A DNA stretch of 64,000 bases from Prinia subflava. Taxonomy: Eukaryota; Chordata; Aves; Passeriformes; Cisticolidae. Both the position numbers and the translations under genes were made by a program. Position 1 is the stretch's first letter; each line of letters opens with the position of its first letter. The notes under the pieces were generated by a model that was not told the origin of the DNA, searched no databases, and saw only the letters and a list, made by a program, of their open reading frames with translations. This document shows, piece by piece, positions 47,200 through 59,760 of the stretch. Location of the stretch: contig NC_086253.1 of the NCBI RefSeq assembly GCF_021018805.1, positions 35,217,583-35,281,582 on the forward strand, read 5' to 3'.

Positions 47200-47770
47200 A
47201 TCATTGCCTTCCATTGGAAGCAAAGAACAGTCTTGGAGGAGAATGCATGGAAAATCAGGCTATGAAAAGCCAGTGTCCACAAAGGAGACAGAGGAGTCCT
47301 GTGTCTCTATTCCAATAAAGGGACAGAGCCCACCAGAGCACACTCCCATGGGCTTTTCTCGACATTTCAGAGGGTGCAGCCTCCTTTCATCCCAAACTCC
47401 CGGCCGGGGCCCTCTTCCCTTCCCCACTGCCTGAGGGACTGGGAAGGCCCAGCCTTCCTGAACCGCCTACTGCGTATTCCCCTTGAACCTGCATTTTTAC
47501 CCCAAAGCTCAGAAACTCAGGCTTGTGCAGAAGCCAGGCTGTTTCAGGAGCCAGGCTGCCTGGGCTCCGTAGCAAACCTGCTGCCCAGAGTTAGCAGGGA
47601 CATCAAGACCCATTCAAAAACATCAACACCCACACCTTCAGCCGTGGAATTGTTTGTAAGGACTTCAGCACACATCTTCCCCATCAAGAACTTAAGCTCT
47701 ACATCTGCTTGCTTTCAGCTGTTCAGCAGAAAAGACATACAGCAGGAGTTTTTCCTCTCTGTCTGAACTC
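47200..47770. mobile_element. GC-rich block, probable retroelement or LTR remnant
   Basis: This block is much richer in C and G than its surroundings, with 'CTCCCGGCCGGGGCCC' near 47397-47413 and an AATAAA at 47314-47319. Wording such as 'CCCAGCCTTCCTGAACCGCC' and 'ACATCAAGACCCATTCAAAA' gives me the impression of a multicopy songbird LTR, but I cannot define termini, target duplication or orientation. Open frames on both strands (47204-47434, 47374-47766, 47387-47575) overlap and lack domains. Alternative: a decayed retrocopy. Confidence 0.35.
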
Positions 47771-49890
47771 GGCTCATCTATACTGAATAGATATCTCACC
47801 CTGGGTGAAAGCATATCTCTAGGTAAAACTTAGTAATAAGACTTGGACACATGTCGGCTTTAGAAAAGAATAACACTGATTTAATCGTAACTGATTATAA
47901 GAGGTCTGGCTGGCCAAAATTCAAACTGTGTAAAAATTTCATTTTTTAGAAAAGAGCTATTGTGAGCTATGCAATAGCACTTTAGTGAGGATGCAGTTAC
48001 AGCATGCACAGACATATGGTAAAAAAGGCATTGTAAATATAATGTGCTAAAGTCATGTAGTTTTTCGTGAACACCTTGTCATATATGGCAGGAGTGTGAC
48101 CTTTGCAGGGGGATATAAATATATACACAAACTCAGGGTTTAGGGTCTTGCTGTGACAACTGCTACCACAACAAGTGAAATCCAGCAAGTATAAAAATTA
48201 ACTGTTGGCAAAAAAAATGGGTTAATCCTTTCACTGATGAACTGTATCCATACAAATTGGAAAAAAGTGTATTAAGAAAATAATGAAAAAAACTTTTTAT
48301 CTATCACAAAAAGGAAGCACATAAAAAACTGAAGTTAGGCCTAAAACTTGTAAAAAAGTGCTTATGTAAAAAACTTAAGCTGATTTTGCAATGCTGTCAG
48401 GAAATAACCTTTCATAAAAATCCTTAAGTTTCCACAGAATTTCTGTCTATATTTATGTAAACTCAAATTATTTTACCCAACACAGGTCTCGGTCACTTCT
48501 CTCCTGTATCTCCATCCCTTTACTGATCTTTCTTCATCAACACAAGCTTATTACCAAGTAAATGGCAATTTCTACACTCTACACTTACTTTTAATACATG
48601 TAATGTGCGTGATATTGATTATATGCTAACTCAGAATAACTATTGTTTTCTTCTAGATTCTCCTAAACTTTGATATAATTTCATTTCTACACTAAAGACA
48701 AAGTTGGAAAATTAGAAGAAAATTTGAATTTTTTTCAAGAAAGTAGTCTCAGAAAGGCTTGCAAAATGCCTATTCTCAACTTTTTTGCAGCAATGGTTAG
48801 TTTTTAAATCCAACTCATGAAACCATTCTGTTGTTTTTTGGGGTTTTTAAAAACGAGAACAGAATAAAAGGATAAAATAGGATAAAAGAATAACCTCCTT
48901 CTGTAGAAGCCTTAACATCTCTCTGCACCTGTTGTAGTTCTCAGCCTGGAAAGAGAACAGAGATTCCATGTTCTGTTTCAGCCCCTACCAGATTTATATT
49001 CATACATTTTTAATAGGAGTACAAGGACATATCTGCTCCTCTTTTTCCACCCTTAAGAGTGACTGTAAGAACTTGATGAGGGCTATTCCCTGGATGGATT
49101 TAAGTCACACAGCTAAAGGGGATTTTCCTACACATTGTTCAACTTAGAATGTAATCAAGTCAAGTCAAAGCTAGTTGATGTTTTACAAAGCTTAATTCAA
49201 AAATGTGACATTTTATGGACAAGTACATTATAACAAGGTAGAACAGTTGAATAGTAGTTCAGCTTTTGGAGAATGAAATCCAGGTATTTTCTTTAAATTT
49301 AAAAGGGGTAGTAAGATTAGAGGGGAAGACAGGAAGCAATTGAGTTAGCAGCTTTCCACTGTCTGAATAACATATAAATAGGTAGGTCTGGCTTACTGAA
49401 TGTAAAATCCTTTGTCCCAACTCTATTTAAAATACAGCATTGATTCATTCAATCACACTTTATCATTCTCAACATGAATTTATGTGAACTGTTTGCCACT
49501 GATTTGACTATTCTCCTCCAAAGAATACACCAATAATAATCTAACATATTTTCTTCTAATTCTTGCTATAGTTCTTCATTGATATCACTTCTTTTTACTG
49601 GCATATAAAAGAAAAGTTTTGTTAAAATATAGCCAATAGACTGCTGTGTTAGTATTGACATAACTTTCTTGATCTCTCTTCTAAAAACTGAATCTAGAGA
49701 AGGAAGCAGCGACAATATACATCTAATGTTCCTGAGCGAGAAATAACATTACTCCAAATGCACATAGTACCAAATTTTATCTCTTATAGATTAATAACAT
49801 AGGTAATTTTTGAGAAATGGACCAGAGAGTTTAGGTGACTGCTCGTTCTAGGTACTTATCTTAATATCTCAGGGTATTTAAACAGGTTTG

Positions 49891-49984
49891 AAACACAAAA
49901 CAAAATAAAACAAAATTTTAAAAAACCCCTCCCACAAGAAACCCTCCCCCAAAACCCCCAAACCAAACACCAAAAACCACCACA
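49891..49984. repeat. A/C-rich low-complexity tract
   Basis: Runs of ACAAAA followed by CCCCTCCC and CCAAACC words. Its complement is T/G-rich like the tract at 52538-52600. An 86-codon minus-strand frame across it is composition-driven. Confidence 0.8.
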
Positions 49985-52537
49985 GATTCATTGTGCTGAG
50001 AGTTGAAACTGTGATAAGAGGAAAGGTCAGACAATTAAAATCAAAATTATTTTGATTAGGAGATATGCTGAGAAAAGGAAAACTTAAAGAAAGGCTGGTA
50101 AGAGAAATGTGGGTATCACCTAACCATGCTTTGAGCACCTGTTAATTTCACAACTGGTAGAAAAAATTACCAGTGTTTAATTTTACTCATGTTTTCAAAA
50201 TATTCAAGTATACTCAAGTATTCAAAATAATCTGCTTAAGCTAATAAAACCTATGGAGGGCAAATAAAATTATACAGCATAACTGATGTATCTGTGCAAC
50301 ACTTCATCTTATTGTGAAAGTTCTTATATCCCATAGTGCATTTCTAAGTCATGGACACTTGACTCTTACTTTGGTTTACCTTCTTAGACTGAAGAGTCAC
50401 ACATACCACAGTTTGTGGGTAAAGAAATCCATTTTAGCCACCTCCTTTAGCTAACTCCTTTATCATTCTTTTTTCAGAGTGCCATTAAGATGTAGTCTTC
50501 TGATGGCTATAAAAATGAGAAATCTGAAAATGACTGTATGTGTTATGTCTTGAAGCTATACTAAAAGTCATTAAAATTATCCAATAAAGAATGCAGTTAA
50601 TCATTAGTTTCAGGTTTGATATATTAGTGGAATGCTCTGTCATCACAAGAATCTTTGTTCTTTTTATAATCTATCCCTATGAAGTTTTTACATTAGCTGC
50701 AAAATTGGTTGTCTCAATGACAGGTACAGTCTTCTTTAAGGACAGGCAGTTTTTGAACTTAAAATATACTTGCCTAATCAGAATTCTGCAGGGAACATAT
50801 GAACACTAGGCTCTATATAGCCACAAAAAAAGTTTGAGTACGCAAAATCATTCTAAAATCAAAAATATTATTTTCAATTAATGTTTAAACTACGAGAAGT
50901 TCCCTATCTTTGCTCAAGGTATTACACTCTTGTCTAAAATTATAATTTGTTAAGTCATATGCTCACACCTGTTGTATTAATATGTGAACTTCACATTAAT
51001 CTGAGGAAGAATACATGTACATAAATATGGCAAAGAAAACTGAAATACAAAAAAAATCTCGATTGATCTACAAATTACATGCTGAAATAACTAGTTCTAT
51101 CGGAATTTTTTTTTTTAATGTTTTCATTGTCTAAGAAGTAGATCTATCCAGGTTCAATTAATTCCACATTAGAGAATCAATTAGCTTGTATAAAAGAATT
51201 CTGCAACAACATAATTGTGGAAATACTTAAGCAGAAACTGTTTTCAAAAAGTATTCCCTTCTAGAGGGCCAGGTAACTTTTAATACTGTGGAGGTGAAAA
51301 AACCTGATACTAAAAAACTGAGCCTTCATTGCCAGAGGTGAAATAAATAGTCCAATAAACATAGATCCCACATGTCTTAGCATTAACAACTTAAAACATT
51401 TCATGTATCAGCCCACAGAATTTGGATAGTTTGAATCCAAACAGTTCTACCTATTTTAGGTAGGTAATCTACATGAAAAGCAACACTGATCATTTAGTAC
51501 CGCATTATTTTGTCAACAGTGATCTCAAAATGGGTTCACCATTCAAAAAACAATAAATCTTTTTAAATGGGGTTGCTATTTACTCTGAAAGTTTAAAATT
51601 TACATGGATTTCATCATAGCATGTGAAAGACAAGCAAGTAACTGGCAGTACCCACAGAGTGCTTCTTTAAAAAAAAAAAAAAAGAAAATTCTTCACCTTT
51701 TGCCCTTTTATTGATGGGATATTGGTTTCCTCAAAAACAATTTAAAATGTTTGCTATAAAGCTTCACAGCACATAAGGGTCAAAGAAGCCAACATACTGT
51801 ATTTCAAAATTTCCCCAAAACCGATCATGTTAGTTCTGTACATTTTGTGAGCAAGTCATAGACAATGATACAGTCAATTGAAAATTAATGGAGGAATGGT
51901 TTAGATTACTAAATACACTTCAAAACCATCTAAATTAACTGACTAGAAGGGTGAGAAACAATATAGATTTTTTTTTTGTTAATTTTCCTGTGTTTGAGTA
52001 TGATTAAGGAAGCAATGAGCATATTAGAATGCATGAAGAATGACTTGAAAAATTACTCAGGAAATGTCATCATGGCACACTCAGAGATCATGGACACAAT
52101 CCTCCCTGGAACTGGCTACACAATATCGATCACCTCCTCTAAAATACCTCAGTCTTTGCAACAGTCCAGAGAGGTGAAATTGGAAATATAATTATTCAAT
52201 CTGTAGAATTTGCAGGTAGTCTGGAGGCAAAGAATATTCAACAACAGAATTTGACACTGGTGTAGATAATAAAAATATTCAGTCTCAAAAATTTGAAAGA
52301 GACAGACATGCAACACTGATAACCAGTTTTGACATAAAAACTAGGTTTGAGGTAACTTTGTAGCAAAAATACCCAGAAGATATCCAAATAATGTGTATAG
52401 TGTAACTCTCACTTAACATGAGACATAAGCAAACATCACTTCAGGCATGTTATTAAGGAGCAAAACCAGATTCAGTTTTTCCTTTCCTTACTCTTTGATA
52501 GCATAAAATGACAGGAATAAATCATAAATCTGTAAAT

Positions 52538-52600
52538 GTTTTTTGGTTGTTGTTGCTTGGGTTTTTGTTTTGTTTTGTTGTTTTTTTGTTTTGTTTTTTC
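52538..52600. repeat. T/G-rich low-complexity tract
   Basis: Irregular GTTTT units (TTTTGTTTTGTTTTG type) lying in otherwise unique DNA. Confidence 0.85.
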
Positions 52601-53459
52601 TAACTATCTTATTAAAATACATAAACATAAGCAAGGTCATCTATGTTTTGCCAGCACATATATGTGAATGTGAGCCACTAAAATGTATTTTTTGCCTTGT
52701 GGACCTGAAATAGCTTTGATAGTTTCTACTCATATGGTTTCTTGAGTCAACAAATTGGAATTTTCTCTTACTACAATGGAGTCTTGAAATAGAGTAAGTA
52801 ATGTTATATTTTCTCTGCCACTGTTCAGCCATGTAAGAGTACTTAGGAGCCTGGCAATTAATCACCTAGAACAGAGTTGGGGAGGGTAGAGAACAGCCTG
52901 TGATACGCTGCATTCATTGTCTCCAACATCCCTGATGTCTTTCCTTTTATTTGGATCACAAAAAGGCTTACTCCCAACATAAATACATGTTTTATGCATA
53001 CAGCTACAAACACACATATTAAAAATTTATATTTGAAAAAGATGAGAGCTTTATATTTTTTAAAAAGCCCTTAATTTTGTATTTCCTATTTCCATCTGCT
53101 AATAGTCATTTAATGAATGCCCCAGAAAGTGGGATTGAAGGCAGTTCAGAGTACTCTCTTGGATTGCTACTTCTTGTACTTCTCAGAAATCATTCAATTT
53201 TATTAATACTTCATGCTGTCAAATTACAGTTTTTCTCTGCTAAATATAGTATTCTAAAGGCAAAATATTAATGTTTAAAAAATAAATCCTGTTACTATGC
53301 AGGCTTCTCTGCCAAATCACAGCCTTCTATGAAATGTGCAAGTACAATAACTAACACACATGTTATCTTTCAAACCCTTATCTCACAGAATGTAACTTCC
53401 CCAAGAACATTTGTTCAGCATATTAATGTATAAATATGCTTTAGCTCATGCAAGCAGTG

Positions 53460-54294
53460 AGTGGGGTGACATCAGACTGGTGACCTGTCACTAGTGGGGT
53501 CACACAGGATTCCATCCTCTGCTCTTCAGCATCTTCATAAATGACTTGGACGCAGGGCTAGAAGGGACATGAACCAAGTTCACAGATGATACAAAATTGG
53601 AAGGAGCTTCTGACTCCTTCAAAGGCAGAGAAGCCCTGTAGAGAGACCTTGATAAATCAGAGGACTGTGTAATCACCAACCAAATGAAGTTTGACCAAAA
53701 AAAAAAAAAAAAAAGTGCTGGATTCAGCACTTGGGAATCCTGGAAATACGTGCAGACTGGGGAATGAGATACTGGAAGGCAGTGCCATGGAAAGGGACCT
53801 GGGAGTCCTGGTCAGTGGAAAGTTGAACATGAACCAGCAGTGCCCTGGCAGCCAGGGGGGATCAACCCTGTCTTGGGGCACATCACAGCATCACAGCCAG
53901 GTAAGGGAGGGGATTGTCGCACCCTGCTCTGAGCTCGGGCAGCCTTGCCTCAAGTGCTGGGGACAGTTTTAAGCACCGCAATATAAGGAAGATATTAAGC
54001 TACTAGAGAGTATCCAAAGAAAGGCCACAAGGATGGTGAAGGCCCTTGAGGGAAAGCTGTATGAGGAGTGATTGAGGTCACTTGTTCTCTTCAGCCTGGA
54101 GGAGACTGAGGGGAGACCTCATCACAGTCTATAGCTGCATGGTCACATCACCAAGCCTAGGAGAATTCCTCAAGTGTTTGCCAATGCTCCTGGGCACACG
54201 GTGCGACTCTTGGGGCTGTTGTGTGCAGAGTCAGGAGTTTGACTTGACGATCTTGTGGGTCCCTTCCAACTCAGCTTATTCTTTGATTCTGTGA
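53460..54294 (+). mobile_element. CR1 LINE, 3' part of ORF2 and 3' end
   Basis: The best preserved CR1 of the window, about 835 bp. Its start lies just before RT motif C: the frame at 53576-53599 reads KFTDDTKL, with the two catalytic aspartates (53585-53590) still present. It continues with RDLGVLVSGKLNMNQQC (within 53780-53860), which belongs to the conserved C-terminal part of CR1 ORF2, and then 'GCCTGGAGGAGACTGAGGGG' and 'AGACCTCATCACAG'. It ends in the CR1 tail 'GTGGGTCCCTTCCAACTC' and 'TTTGATTCTGTGA'. An 18-A run (53697-53714) sits inside ORF2 and breaks the frame. There are further frameshifts and a deletion before the 3' UTR. Not functional. Confidence 0.9.
53697..53714. repeat. Poly-A run (18 A) inside CR1
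   Basis: Eighteen A residues at the place where CR1 ORF2 normally codes a short Lys-rich stretch. Likely slippage expansion of an A-rich codon run, not an insertion tail. Confidence 0.85.
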
Positions 54295-54410
54295 AGATAC
54301 TAGCAGCAGTATTTTTCGCAGTCTACTTTCGATCTATTTGCTCTATGATTTTAGCAGTCATTTCTGCATAGTGAGGGATCTTCTACTTTAAGTAGGAGTT
54401 AAATCACAGA

Positions 54411-54645
54411 ACCATTTAGGCTGCAAAAGACCCTTCAGATCATCAAGCCCAACTGTTAAACTAATGCTTAACCGGGTCCACTGCTAAGCCATGTCCTTAA
54501 GTGCCATGTCTACCCATCTTTTAAATACCTTCAGGGACAGTGACTGAACCATTTCCCTGGGCAGCCTATTCATGTTTGATCACCCTTTCAGTAAAGGAAG
54601 CTTTCCTAATATCCAATCCAAACCTACCATGGTGGGACTTAGGGG
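54411..54645 (-). mobile_element. CR1 LINE, 3'-end fragment
   Basis: The plus strand starts 'AATCACAGAACCATTTAGG' and goes on with 'CATCAAGCCCAACTG', 'ATGTCCTTAAGTGCC', 'TTTTAAATACCTTCAGGGA', 'CCATTTCCCTGGGCAGCC' and 'TTTCCTAATATCCAATCC'. This is the reverse complement of a CR1 3' UTR of a different subfamily than the copy at 53460-54294. Its 3' end faces that copy across about 117 bp. Confidence 0.88.
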
Positions 54646-55162
54646 TAAAATGCTGTACAGGAAAGGAGATTTTGAAGCAAAAGAGACATAACTGAAATAA
54701 ATACTGAGGGCATAAAGGATATTTTTATGTGAAAAATATAACACCTCTTGATTCTAGATTTTAATTCCTTAGTTTTTAGAGCCATCAGTACAGCAGGGCA
54801 TATAACACAAACCTCTGCTCATGACTAATAACTACACAGAGTCCTCTATGACAAAGCCAATAAGAGTACCCATGCATAAATAACAAAAGATGATATGCAA
54901 GAGCTATAGAAAAATTATACAACTGAACCTTACTTTAACCAACGTAAACAGATTATTTAACTAATCTTCAAAAATATTCCCCCTCAGTATTGGCTCCAAT
55001 TAAAGAGAAATCAGTGAGACAGAAATAGATTCCAAGAAACTGAATGAAGAACTCCCACAGAGGGGGAGAGTTTATCTTTTCAGTCTGTAATATTAAAAAA
55101 ATGAGCACCAGAAGAAATATAAAATAGATTTGTTTGAAAATTACTTTAAGGTTCTTTAAGCA

Positions 55163-55202
55163 TTTTTTGTACCAAGGTAAATAAATGCCTTGGTACAAAA
55201 AA
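55163..55202. repeat. Perfect 15-bp inverted repeat (hairpin)
   Basis: TTTTTTGTACCAAGG (55163-55177) pairs exactly with CCTTGGTACAAAAAA (55188-55202) around the 10-nt loop TAAATAAATG. It is the strongest hairpin noticed. The stem is short for a microRNA precursor (usually over 22 bp). It could be the fused end pair of a tiny inverted-repeat element, or chance plus slippage. Confidence 0.95.
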
Positions 55203-57069
55203 ATAAAAAAATACTATAAACTATTTTCTTCAGCAATACAGTGCCCTGAGTTCTCCTTGTGACAGCAACACATTGTTCACATTCATTTCTGCAGAACAGA
55301 AATATTCAAAATATAGCAAAAAAGCTACTACTTCTACCACGCTATTTGTAAGTGAAAACCCAACATACTGTTGGGAAGAACTGTAGAAAAAAGCTTCATA
55401 GACCAACCACTTCACATGAAAAGTAGAGTCTAAGTATTCTTGTCAGTATAGGGTATGAGGGTTAAAGTTTATACAGTAAATTAATCTATGTATAGAAAAC
55501 TGTATAATCAGAGCATGATAACACTTTCAGCCTGAAATTACTTTACTTAAAATAAAATGAAGCTTTTATGAAATTATATTCTTCTTTCATTGTACTTTCA
55601 AAGTTAGTGCTTCGTAAAAAAAAATCTTATTTACCATTTATTGAAGAAACACTTAAAAATATTTATTAGGAAGTTGAGGCATGTTCTTGTAGTTTATTTT
55701 TTCTCATCTCTAGAAAATAATTTCCTATTTACAGTCAGTAACTATATATATCAGCTGAGATAAACTACCTGAGCAGAGATATGTGCTAGTGGCTCTTTTC
55801 TCAGCAACAAGCAGGCCAAACTAAAAAGCCAGTAATTTGTTCCAAATTTTTTTTAAAAAAAAATTGTTCAAAGAGAGTACATGCATCTCTACATGCACCT
55901 TATTAGAGAGCTTCACTTACATTAAATATAAAACAATTTTTTAAAAACCTTTGAATCAATAGTGACAAACTATTTTTAAGTAAGAATATAACTTCAAATC
56001 TTAAATTCTAAACCACAGAAATTTCTTAGTTACAGTCATAAGCGGCTATAGAGATACAGTTGTCTCACAAATTTTTCTAGTGATTTTAAAGTGCCAAATG
56101 ACATCTGTGTGAATTCTATTTCTATGCTGAAAAACAAAAGACACACACATAGCTAAGACTAAAATTCTGTGTAATGAAGCTTAACATTGTATGGCAATTA
56201 TAATATTCAAAATTACAACATTAGGAAAATTTACTGTAATTTTTCAAAAGCCATTTAATGACTTCTTCTACATTTTTGCTGTATTTAATTTTGCTCCAGC
56301 ATATTTATTTCTCCTTGACTGAATTATTAAAAAACCAGAAATCTAAATATTAAATATTCAAACATAAATATTACCCCGTGTTAACGATTATATTATTTTT
56401 ACTAAGCTAAACATTAAATTAACAGGCCCTGTTTACTTGTGTTTCCTATTTACTTGCTGGAGATAGAAATCATAAATTTTACCTACATTGATGTTTACTC
56501 ATCCAATATTAGTTAATTGTATACAGTTGCAGTAGATCAATGCACCCAAAATAAACTACCTCACTCTCTAGGGAAAACATTAAATCTGTAATTGATGTTT
56601 GAAGCAAGAGAACTGGCTATACTTAATAGATATTTCATCTATTCTGAAGTAATTTCCTGGGCTTCTACCTTTGAACCTGCAATAAATCTCTCTTCCCTCA
56701 ATCCCTCTTTCGGCACCTAAAATAGACCACATACTTTTGGTCAGACCAATGCTAAGCTAGATGGCACCATAAATATCCTGGGAAGAGATGTGATTTGCAT
56801 TAACACAGAAAATGAGTTACTATGAGGTTTCATATTTCTAGTATGACCAAATCTTTTTGAAAGAGAGAATTTTTTTTTTTTTAGAATTGGCAGGAGGCCT
56901 TGCAAAATGATAAAGCAGATCATAAATAGGATGTTTTTTACATAGAAGTGCTTTTTCTTTGACATCACCAAGCAGTTTCTACAGTATGTACCACTGTTGG
57001 CAGGGGTTAAGTAGGAAAGAACATTTTGCACACCAGTTGTCTAACCTTTCTGATGGAAAAGTAATAAAT

Positions 57070-57093
57070 GTATAGTTTCCAGAGAAACTATAC
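57070..57093. repeat. Perfect 10-bp inverted repeat (hairpin)
   Basis: GTATAGTTTC (57070-57079) and GAAACTATAC (57084-57093) enclose a 4-nt loop CAGA. Function unknown. Confidence 0.9.
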
Positions 57094-58721
57094 TACCCTG
57101 TCAGGGATTTTTATATTCTTCAGACCAGACAAACCACTTAGGAGTTTTTACAGGAGGGTGTTTTTTCTTGAAATGGTTACAGATACAGAGATGAAAATCA
57201 GTTTCATGGAGTGGTATAACCCAGGGTAATCTACAACCTTCATAATCCTTACATTGGTTTCATATACTTAATTGCTTTCCAGCTGCCTTTATTCATTTTT
57301 TCCTTTGGTCAGTAATTTTTACAGTGGGTTTTTTTTTTTGGCCATTGCTTTTTTGTACAACCAATAATGATTAAGCCAAGAACAACAGATCCACTTGTAA
57401 TGTCATCCAGAAAATACTGTATTTAAGTTATTTTCTATGTTTAGAAAGAATCATTCCTCAAATGAAAAACTGTCCAAGTTAAACTACAAGACCAAGTCAG
57501 TTTTATATACTCAGTGTGGAATATTTTGTTTCATGGATGTGGTGCTAGTACAGATCTGTCCACATTATTATTGAGAGAGTATTCCTATCAAAATGCATTT
57601 TGGTTGCTTTTAATATATTACTTTGGCAAATTCAGCATATGGCTTTTCTCTGTTAAATAATGAGGTATTTAGGAAGACAATTATTTATCCTCAAGTATGC
57701 AGGAAATACATTCCATTAGGAATTTGTAATTTTAATTAGCTATTGTGGATATCATTTTTTTTTAGGGTCTGGTCACTAACACAAACACAGTGAAATCAAT
57801 ATGAAGATGTTTCTGTACTATTGCACTATTAATAGATGATGCAATGCTACTGGTCATTTATCAATCAGGGCACTAAACTACAATAAATATTTAACCAAAT
57901 TTTTCTGCTATCAGAAAAATCAACTCTGCCTAAAGGTTCATGTGCAGTGTATTCTGCACGCAAGTTGTTTCCGTGAGTGTCCAAAATTAAGTGTGCTGTC
58001 CATATGAGACTTGTTTCAGAATGTGCAAATCGGCATCCATCAAATTCCTTCTGACGAACGACTGAGAATGAAGGAGAAAAAATATCACAGTTCTGTTTCT
58101 AAGGATTTTGCTATGAACTTGAAAGATAATAGGACACCAGCATGAACAAGGAAATATCCTTCTCTGTAGTGCTGTCACAACCAAAAGGAATTAATTCCTA
58201 GTACTCTCCTTGCTGTACTGTGACCACAAAGATATGAAGTACATACACTTAGCCTATAGTTGGAAAGATACTTTAGACATGTGTACGTAGTACAAAGGTT
58301 TCAGGATTGAAGCTATAAAGGAAATTTGATCAATTTATGAACAGTATCAGAGAACAGGTTGCTCATTACAATGAAGCTTTAGGTTGGAGGACTTACAATC
58401 CCTTTTCAATAGCACATCTTGAAAATTAAGGTAAGAGCTTCCACGTTTCTAAAACACCATTTTCAGTTGAAGTTAACATGGCAAGAGCAAACAGACTCTC
58501 ACTGTGTTTTTCAGCACATTTATTCTCACTTCATACTGTGATTCATCACAGTCTGGGTGCAGTGATTTGAAAGTCCTATAATGCACTAATGCATTACTGA
58601 TGGCTATTTTCATTTATTAAAAGCAGTACCGGAATTCTTAGAGCATTTCAAAGCCTTGTTCCTCTATAGCAACTTTGGCAGAGACCCTGACACAGCTGAA
58701 AGTACCTGAAACACTTTTAGG

Positions 58722-58741
58722 AAAAAAAAAAAAAAAAAAAA
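58722..58741. repeat. Poly-A run (20 A)
   Basis: Twenty A residues. The sequence before it (about 58640-58720) is not recognised as a SINE or retrocopy. Confidence 0.9.
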
Positions 58742-59439
58742 GAAAAAGGCATCCACATGAAATGGACTCTTTCTGTTCTCAAGATACTGTATATAGAAAG
58801 TATTGTCTGTTCTCACTAATTAATAGGAACAGGCCTCCTCCTTCCTTAGATAAATATACAATAGAGAGAACAGAAAGCACCCTGCTACACAGCGCCCTCG
58901 TAAGGGAAGATAGCCACACAAGACATCCAGCCTTTATCCTGCAGTGTGAGAGAGAACAATGGCACTGAAGGAAAAAGGATATTGAGGACCTGTGGTTGCC
59001 AGCCATCCATGGCTACAGAAAGAAAGCGTATGTCAGTGCTTAGGATCCAGAAAACATTTCATAATTTTCTTTTCATTTAAGAACCTGACAAATACTAGTA
59101 AACTGAAAGATCTTGTATGTTGCACATCCAGGCTTTGCAGGGTTCTCTATGTGTGGTGGTGGTGTTGGTTTGGTTTTGTTTTTTCTTACACAAACCTTGA
59201 CACTGGCATTAGTCCTTTAGTACCAAAAAGCCAAAAAAACCAAGTGTTATAGTGGGCCATCATTATACACTGCAGTAAAGACACAAGACCAAATTAAATT
59301 TTAATAGAAATCAATTATTTTCATATCCATTAATGAGGTACAAAATCGTAATAAGAAAATATTTATCAAATAGACATCTGTACATCGTGAACCTAAATTG
59401 GAAGAAGTCAGGGTAAAAATCATATCCCTCTGATCACTT

Positions 59440-59760
59440 GACTAGTCCACAGTGATGAGGCACATCTAACGTCAGGTCAGCGAGGTGATGTTAGGATCAG
59501 TAAAGCAAAGGCCAAGGTAGAGTCCTGCAGCCCATCTTAGGAAATACTCAGGGATGTGAGCTCACAGCTGTGTCCTGTCTGACAGCGCCTAACCCAAGGC
59601 AGCCATGCCAGCTCCTGGGCAGCCGTGCCCGTGCTGGAGCCGGGCACGGTTTAGCCCTGGAGCGCAGGGCACGTGGGCAGGATGGTAGATGTACACCTTG
59701 GGGGAGAGCTTGGAGTGCTGACAACAGCTCTAACAGTCCACAGTACTTCTAATGCTTCCT
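59440..59760. other. GC-rich patch of unknown origin
   Basis: 59560-59700 is locally GC-rich, with 'GTGCTGGAGCCGGGCACGG' and 'GAGCGCAGGGCACGTGG' words, in AT-rich surroundings. One 60-codon frame (59570-59752) has no recognisable domain. It may be a small repeat fragment or a remnant CpG-rich element. I cannot assign it. Confidence 0.4.

Larger units (their letters stand above)
47771..53459. other. AT-rich stretch with low-complexity tracts
   Basis: No gene or transposon recognised. Holds a C/A-rich tract (49891-49984), a 15-A run (51669-51683) and a T/G-rich tract (52538-52600). Short open frames (48-53 kb) have no domains. Confidence 0.55.
54646..59439. other. AT-rich stretch, no gene
   Basis: No gene or transposon recognised. 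Contains a strong 15-bp hairpin (55163-55202), a smaller one (57070-57093) and a 20-A run (58722-58741). Short open frames at 56741-57031 and 58675-59252 have no domains. Confidence 0.55.

Noticed and set aside
58722..58741. Poly-A run as a retrocopy tail
   Set aside because: Upstream sequence is not recognised and no target duplication was found.
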